In this document: positions 57,951-64,000 of the stretch, piece by piece
Position numbering within the stretch: the first letter of the stretch is position 1
Layout of the letters: each line of letters opens with the position of its first letter
DNA from: Diphasiastrum complanatum
Taxonomy: Eukaryota; Streptophyta; Lycopodiopsida; Lycopodiales; Lycopodiaceae
Assembly (NCBI GenBank): GCA_029204225.1
Contig: CM055092.1
Location: 99,399,460 to 99,463,459, forward strand
Direction: 5' to 3'
Length of the DNA stretch: 64,000 nucleotides
Made by a program: the position numbers and the translations under genes
The notes under the pieces: generated by a model
The model's database searches: none
The model's input: the letters and a program-made list of their open reading frames with translations, nothing else
Told to the model about the DNA's origin: nothing

Positions 57951-58095
57951 CGACATGAAAGTCCCGCAAAAAGGCCTAAAGTCCTTTTATCAAATAACTA
58001 TGTGATCCTTGGGTTGGACTTACATACGCAGGGTGCCAAATCCCTCTCACTTATTAACTAGGGTCAGGGTTGCCTTGGGATCCGCAAACCCTCCA
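57951..58095. repeat. Third copy of the block found at 54730-54870 and 18447-18525
   Basis: Shares GGCCTAAAGTCCTTTTAT, GGGTTGGACTTACA and CAGGGTGCCAAATCCCTC, then TTGCCTTGGGATCCGCAAAC. It ends at CCTCCAACA, where a tandem array begins. Confidence 0.8.
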
Positions 58096-58575
58096 ACACA
58101 ATCGCAACCGGATGCCAACAACTCACATCTCAACCGGATGGCAATCTTGACCGGATACCAACAACTCAAATCTCAACCGAATGGCAATCTCGACCGGATG
58201 CCAACAAAGACAAAATCTCGACTAGATCAAAGTCATCACATATCGACTGAATCACTTGTTTTAAATCACGACCGGATTAGAGTCATCACATATCGACCGG
58301 ATCACCTGCTTAAAATCTCGACCAGAGCAGAGTCATCACATCTCGACTGGATCCAAAGAAAAAATCTCGACCGGATCACCTATTTTAAATCTCGACCACA
58401 GCAGAGTCATCACATCTTGACTGGATCCAAAGAAAAAATCTCGACCGAATCCAAAGACAAAATCTCGACCGGATCAGAGTTAACACATCTCGACCAGATC
58501 CAAAAGACAAAATCTCGATCGGATCAGTATCTCAAATCTCGACCGGATCACCTGTTTAAAATCTTGACCGGGTAC
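58096..58575. repeat. Tandem array, about 25-bp units in 50-75-bp groups, AAATCTCGACCGGATC core
   Basis: Around 18 imperfect units built on AAATCTCGACCGGATCACCT, with a periodic insert GAGTCATCACAT. The open frame across it is an artefact of the repeat. Confidence 0.8.
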
Positions 58576-58877
58576 CATGTGATGGTTTTGTTGGAGTGAA
58601 ATTAGATGTATAATATGATAGAGAGTACATGAAAAAGAGGGCCTCTCATGTGTATTCATTTTTGACAAAGTCCATCATTGGAGAATGTTCTTCTACATAG
58701 AGTACACAAGTAAAACATAGGCTCCCAAGAGGGAGTACACTTTTAGGCGTTAATACCAACTAGAAGTAAATACCCAAGATCTCTCTTCATAATCTTTATA
58801 GTCATTGTTGCCACCTCTCAAGTTCGAGCCTTCCCTTGGAAACCAAGAAGCATTGTTGCCACCTGCATTAGTCTTGC
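58576..58877. other. Upstream region of the dioxygenase gene, nothing specific seen
   Basis: No gene. The phrase CATTGTTGCCACCT occurs twice (58803-58816 and 58850-58863). Confidence 0.4.
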
Positions 58878-58917
58878 CATGCATATATAAAGGTTGTCAT
58901 GCATATATAAAGGTTGG
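58878..58917 (+). promoter_or_regulatory. Tandemly duplicated TATA motif
   Basis: Two consecutive 20-bp units (CATGCATATATAAAGGTTGT and the same with final G), each holding TATATAAA (58884-58891 and 58904-58911). They lie about 480 bp upstream of the first coding exon of the dioxygenase gene, so a long 5' UTR would follow. The promoter role is inferred from position. Confidence 0.5.
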
Positions 58918-59384
58918 GCGTTGGTTCTCTCCGAGAAGACTTAGGCTGCAGTGCCACCGCCACCTCTCCTTCACCCTTAACCCTTCATCCCTACAAGCGG
59001 CTCTGACCTTCTCGATCTATTACGCTACTTCGAAATCTGGGAAATCTCTCTCTCGATCTTTTGGTTGCTTTTGCTCTCGTGCGCGCATACATATCACTGA
59101 CGGTGGAGAAACTACCACACTATTGCTCTATAGCTAAAGATACTGCTAGCTAGTCCGCTGCTATTGCTCAAAAAACTACTCCGCCGCCCACTGATCGGGA
59201 GAAGTTTCCTGTCTCCAACGCCACCATTGCACTGCTGCTCTCTGCACCACTGATACCAGGACCAATTCTGATGCATTGTTCCTGTATAAAGCCTACATTG
59301 GCACTCACTAGCTCTAACAGCATTTTGGGCTTCTGCTGCATAGTGTTTTTTGGTCGGGCTTATCTCAGTATATTCAATTTCAGC

Positions 59385-61133
59385 ATGGATATTGCCCAGA
59401 TTCACGTTCAGGTGTGTGTTTACAAACTTGTTTTTGTGATGCTCGTTCGCAGCTGGAGTTTTCGTCAATGCTATGTGTTGATAGTTGGTTGTAACTAATT
59501 GTATATTTCGTAGCTATTTGGGAGTGAGGACGGGCACCTGGCAGGTCATTGCTTAGTAGTGTCGGATAATGATTGAACGTAGACTGGCCAGAGTGTGAGT
59601 TTAATTCAGCTTGCTTTTCCACGATCCGTCACTTACTCTAATTAATTTCTCTTGCATTCGGTTGCATTTCTATATATTAGCTTGTCAGAGGAAGTTTTTC
59701 TTTCGGAATTGGTGAGAACATGTTTTTGAGTCGAAAGATGGTTTGATCCAAAGCCCATGCAAGCAGTACACATCGCTTTCTTTCCTTCATCACTTCACAT
59801 AGTCTTGCCAACATTTTTCTAACATGGACACAGCAACCTATAAATGGACTGATACTAAATGGTTGATCAGTTATGACATTTCAGTTACAAAAGCTTTTGC
59901 TAGTTAAGACGTTCTACTTATATTGTTTTCACTGAATGTAGAAAGAGTTGGAAGCTTGGGAGTACAATGCAAACGATGAGGATCACCGGCTTACGGACAA
60001 GTTTAGTCCCAATCGTCCAGTGCCACAGGAACACATCCACGGTAATCACACTCAACAAGCAACTACTAAGATTAGTTTTGCTTGTACCTATTGGAGATAT
60101 TGGAGAGGATATGAAAGGAGCAAATTCAAGCTCAATTTACTAACTATGCAAGTTTTGACTGTCAGAGCAGGGAGTGCTGACATGGAAGCTTGATGTAGAC
60201 GAATGGGAAAAGAACACTTTGCTAGAAACAATCAAGATGGATCGTGGGTACAAATACTCGGTATTGTTCTCGCCTAAATTGATTCAGTTGGTTTGTGACT
60301 CTGGAGTTTCTATCAGCTTGAGTTTGTTATTGGAATCGCTATATTAAATCATAGGCCATAAATAGGAGGGAGATGCTAATATTCTCAATGATGTGTGGCA
60401 CTAGGAGGTTGTGACTGTTTGCCCCAAAGAGATGGAAGATTTCGAAGAAAAAGTGAAAGGATTTTTCCAAGAACATATGCATTCTCAAGAGGAAATACGG
60501 TTGATACTTGATGGCAACGGTCAGAAGAGGCCATTAACGAATACTAGCTTAAAAATTAGAATATGTTGTTTTGTCTGTATTTTCAGTAAAATTTAGTGAT
60601 TGCAAGAACAATTTAGCCGTAATGGGTTGATCTTGCGTTTGCAGGCTACTGGGACATTCGAGATTATGACGGTAAATGGATTCGTTTCCGAGTAACTAAG
60701 GGTGATATGATTGTTCTTCCTCCAGGAATGTTTCACAGGTTTACGATTGATGAGAACAATTATATCAAGGTAATGCAACCATGTATGAAACTTTTTCCCA
60801 TATAACGATTTCAGAGTCTTGTTGATTGCAGTGCTAGTGTTACACTCTAAAGCCTGCATACTTGGGTACAGGCACTTCTCTTGTACACAGACGTTCCATA
60901 CAGGACTCAGCATGGAGCGGAGAGTGAAAGTGCTGCAAGGTAAGTAAGCCAGCTCGAGCATGGGTAACATTTGCAAATTGTCTTAGCATTCATAAAGTTC
61001 TCGACTACCACGAAAAAAAGCAAGCTCTTTTACGCTGCTCTCATTGTCTGGATCGTGGTACAGGAAAGAATACGTGGACAAAGTGCTGAATAACCCTGCG
61101 GCCGTTCATAGACACCGGATTACCACTCAGTGA
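59385..61133 (+). CDS. ARD: Acireductone dioxygenase, seven coding exons
   Basis: Methionine salvage enzyme; with Fe2+ it converts acireductone to formate and the 2-oxo acid precursor of methionine. Coding exons: 59385-59411, 59942-60041, 60166-60260, 60405-60519, 60645-60769, 60872-60939, 61064-61133. All introns are GT-AG, and the phases join to a 199-residue protein, within the family's usual 180-200. Key parts: EAWEYNANDEDHRL near the N-terminus, GVLTWKLD, DRGYKYS, the metal site EHMHSQEE (His98, His100, Glu104), GDMIVLPPGMFHRF (His143) and the end KEYVDKVLNNPAAVHRHR. All four metal ligands of this cupin family are present. Exon 1 codes only nine residues (MDIAQIHVQ) and is the least certain part. 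The tail after NNYIK (ALLLYTDVPYRTQH) is less like common plant ARDs, which carry RLF...P at this point. It appears intact. Confidence 0.93.
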
Positions 61134-62340
61134 AAGCCAGTCTAGTCTGTTAACAGACTTTTTCCAGCCAAGATGGTGGCTGTTGGATCTCTTATATAGC
61201 TGTCCTAAAAATATCTCTAGCGGCTGTGGCCGGACCACATAAATACCCAGTTATAGATTGGTTTATATCGGCATATCTCGTTTTTTAAGACGCTCCTAAT
61301 TCGCAGGATATATTAGTTAGATATACTATTGATTAGTACAGTACAAAACTGATACAATCATAGAAAATGAGCGGGATTCTTCCCATTCAACTGGATAAGT
61401 TCTGTGCTTGTACAAGGCATATATTTATCTATATGATGAATTGTCACACCAGGGAGTTCTGGAATATAACTATGAAGTTAATTTTCTGTCTGCAGAGCTC
61501 ATAACATTCTATTTTATTACCTTTTTGAGCATTAACATGCTGTCCAATTTCTTTTTTTTTTCAGAATCAAGGGCTGCATAGAAGGTGAAATTTTCATGAC
61601 GATCCCACATGAAGCTACTTGATCTACAATGCCCACATAAAGCTACTTGATATTTAATATGACAAATTCCCTGAAATATACTTAACGATACCTTTCTGAA
61701 TTTCTTCTCTCTTGTAGAATTATATCTTAATTCACTTGAGCTTCAACATAATACATATTCTTGTTTATCGGAAATTAGCTTCAGATCTAGATGTTTTTCT
61801 ATGTGCCGAATCTCAGAGGTTATTATTCCTTCTTTGGATAACTGCAACAAGAAATAATAACTTCTGAGGGCATTGTAGATCAAACAACCTGAACTATTAT
61901 TCTACCCTGAAGCAAAATTTGAGGCTTGGCATATCCTTCAAACTCGTCGTGGTTTAGATCCCATACATTCTTACGCGCTGAAGGTTTGAATTCTTATGTG
62001 AAAGTGCATACTATGGCTATAGTCACTTGGATGATGATCATAGCTTGCCTGGAATCCTTTGTTCTTGGAGCTTTTGAGATCATTTTAGTATCTTTCTATG
62101 AATCGTGTAGATGCAAACAATTGGGGATCGAAAGGAGCATTGCAAGTATTATTAGCTATATTACGAGGAGTTGCATTACTAATTGCTCGCTACATATACT
62201 AGAAATCTTGGTGTATGACACCAAGGAATGCCCTTTAAATTAACATAGATGTGACTAATTGAGGCAACTTTTGTCTAACAAATTAAAAGGCCAAAAGTAA
62301 ATTCTAAAAAATGATTCATGAATCCATTAGTTGTTAACTA
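61134..62340. other. Dioxygenase 3' region and intergenic, no further gene seen
   Basis: The 3' UTR starts at 61134; its end is not identifiable by eye. A pyrimidine-rich TTTTTTTTTCAG near 61564 looks like a splice acceptor but no coding exon follows. The open stretch 61926-62243 (105 codons) has a hydrophobic middle and no recognised motif, and I do not call it. Confidence 0.45.
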
Positions 62341-63868
62341 TATGAGCCTGCTCATTAGCTTTTATAGAGAGTAGTGTCTTCAGAGGTTGCTTCTCTATCT
62401 CTTATACCTCGCTTACTATCTCTTAAACCAAGCTTTATTTCAAAACACTTGGCTAAGTGCTAGCTTCGTCTTTACAATTTATCCATGACTATCTTTCTTG
62501 AACAGTGTCATCAACATATAGTATAAAAATTTGATGTTAAATTCATCAATCATAAATGTGATGTTAAGAAAATGCATTATGCTCACTCACAATGAACTAA
62601 AGCCCACGCTAGAAATTTAGAATCAAGCATTCAAATATCTTGGGGCTTGCTTGAGCCCATACAAGTGTTCTTTTGTTTTAAGGCAGACAAGCTTTTTGCA
62701 TGAAAACACTTTGAGGTAATTACCTTAAAGAATTGAATAAGATAACTTACCATCAAGTGGAGCAAATGGTGGCCTATTTGAAATGAAGTTAAGTGTAATT
62801 GATTGTCTCATCCACCTAAAGTGGGAGCTTTAGAATACATGAAAACTTCTATTTTATCTCTTGTCCATTTCATTTTGTTGAGGAGTCTTTGGGCAAGAAA
62901 TTTGGCTTTGAATACCATGTGTTGTCACAAATTTTGATAGAGTCTTTAGAAATTTACTCATATTGATTAATCTCAATATTTTCATCTTGATGCTGAGTTG
63001 GTTCTCCATCATAGATTTAAACTTAAAGAATGTCTCCTTCACTTGTTCCATGCTCTTAAGTAAGTATATCCATGTATGCCTACTATTGTCATTAATAATC
63101 AATGTATCAAATGTGTTGTATATTGTTTTGTAGTAAACATGTGTTGTAAAACACTCTTTTACTAGAAAAGTGAACATGTGTTGTATATTGTAAAAAAATC
63201 AAGAGGTAGCCCGGTTAGATTATAATTGACCAAATAATGTATGCATTTAAATCGGATGTCCCAATCTCTTGTGCCACAACTCAACCAAAGACACAATTTG
63301 CATAACATTCTTAACTTCTCCATGCTTATAAATAGAAGCTTCTAGCTTATAAATCTTACTATGTTTCATAATATTATGTTTTTCTCCTAATTGTGACTAG
63401 TCATGTGAGAACTAGTAGAAGCACCTACCTATCCACCTTGAATCCCGTGATCCATTAGATAACACATAACATTTGAAGATATCATAAGGGAACTCCCATC
63501 ACCTTATCAAACGTAAAGTTACCTTGCCTACCGACCTTTTATTAAAGTCATCTTCCTCTTAAAACATTCACTTGTAAAATGACCAAGCCTTTTCTTGTAA
63601 AAGAAATTCACCTTTGATTTGTTTTTTTCTACTACTTGCTTATTGGATTTGAATCTCTGATTTTAACTCCATGTTATCTTGCCCTTGGAACTTATATCTA
63701 TAGTAAAAATTTTGCATCATCTTCCTTGATGTTGGAAGATAATTTCTAATGTGGTGTTCATGTTGGCAAGTTGATTCTCCAAGGTAGTAAATTCTTTTTG
63801 GATTGCAATACTTTAAGAAAAGTATTCATGGCCTCTTCCAAATCCATCGGGGAGAATTTGAACAAGTT
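62341..63868 (-). pseudogene. Copia gag-integrase-RT remnant
   Basis: The minus strand reads, from right to left: gag pieces with a decayed knuckle (63868-63312, shared with 22390-22943); integrase FDTLIINDNSRHTWIYLLKS and CPKTPQQNEMDKR (open 63177-62854); then RT LKTKEHLYGLKQAPRY (about 62690-62640) and YVDDT (about 62520). Large internal deletions bring these together within 1.5 kb. Confidence 0.8.
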
Positions 63869-64000
63869 TTCACAAACGAGTCAGTGAGAGTACTTTACAG
63901 TTTAAGACCCTCTACAAGAGTTCCCAGGTCCCAAAATGAGCCAAAATGAAGCCAGAACCCTCACAAACAATAATTTCTTCGGCAACTAACTCTCGCTGGA
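63869..64000. other. Unassigned window end
   Basis: Homology to the 23-kb copia copy stops at AAGTTTT 63868. The remaining 130 bp has no recognisable feature. Confidence 0.4.

Noticed and set aside
58009-58599. 196-codon frame
   Set aside because: It lies mostly within the AAATCTCGACCGG tandem array, and its first part is the shared repeat block.
59112-59468. 118-codon minus-strand frame opposite the first dioxygenase exon
   Set aside because: Complement of the 5' UTR/exon 1 region; no motif, and it conflicts with the well-supported plus-strand gene.

Overview
This is a window from a nuclear plant genome, AT-rich and dominated by transposable elements. Evidence for a plant: Ty3/gypsy and Ty1/copia elements with plant-type primer binding sites (tRNA-Asp for the gypsy family, initiator tRNA-Met for copia), TNP2-type CACTA transposase remnants, and one intron-split housekeeping gene, acireductone dioxygenase, with GT-AG introns. 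I cannot name the species. The gypsy proteins and the dioxygenase do not look like those of a familiar model angiosperm, but that is only an impression.

Layout. 1-14762 is one Ty3/gypsy family on the minus strand: a decayed accessory ORF (1-2660), then the 3' half of pol (RT end, RNase H, integrase; 3091-5152), then an almost perfect 9.6-kb palindrome (5153-14762). Each palindrome arm carries an LTR, a tRNA-Asp primer binding site, gag, protease and the first part of RT. The arms converge on a 93-bp centre. 14763-15360 is a copia RNase H remnant. 15611-20525 and 50345-56858 are two copies (A and B) of a second gypsy family on the minus strand, joined to an unrecognised plus-strand two-exon gene. 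Each copy carries different internal deletions. 20526-23390 holds copia RT/RNase H with a 3' LTR, then a copia gag on the other strand. 23516-26641 holds gypsy-like gag and accessory-ORF remnants. 27385-28508 is an old LTR-PBS-gag-start fragment of the palindrome family.

28509-38945 is mostly CACTA debris: a minus-strand TNP2 remnant, local direct repeats, an (AG)50 tract, two possible TNPA-like ORFs and a plus-strand TNP2 remnant, with copia pieces and a tRNA-derived element between them. 39757-43642 is a broken copia element with LTR and PBS. 44590-47545 is a stack of unrelated tandem arrays with 24-, 30-, 39- and 58-bp units. 47771-49090 is another gypsy gag. 56988-58575 has a copia remnant, a third copy of a shared repeat block and a 25-bp-type tandem array.

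The only convincing functional host gene is acireductone dioxygenase (exons within 59385-61133; methionine salvage), preceded by a duplicated TATA motif. The window ends in another copia remnant (62341-63868). No retroelement here has an uninterrupted gag-pol.
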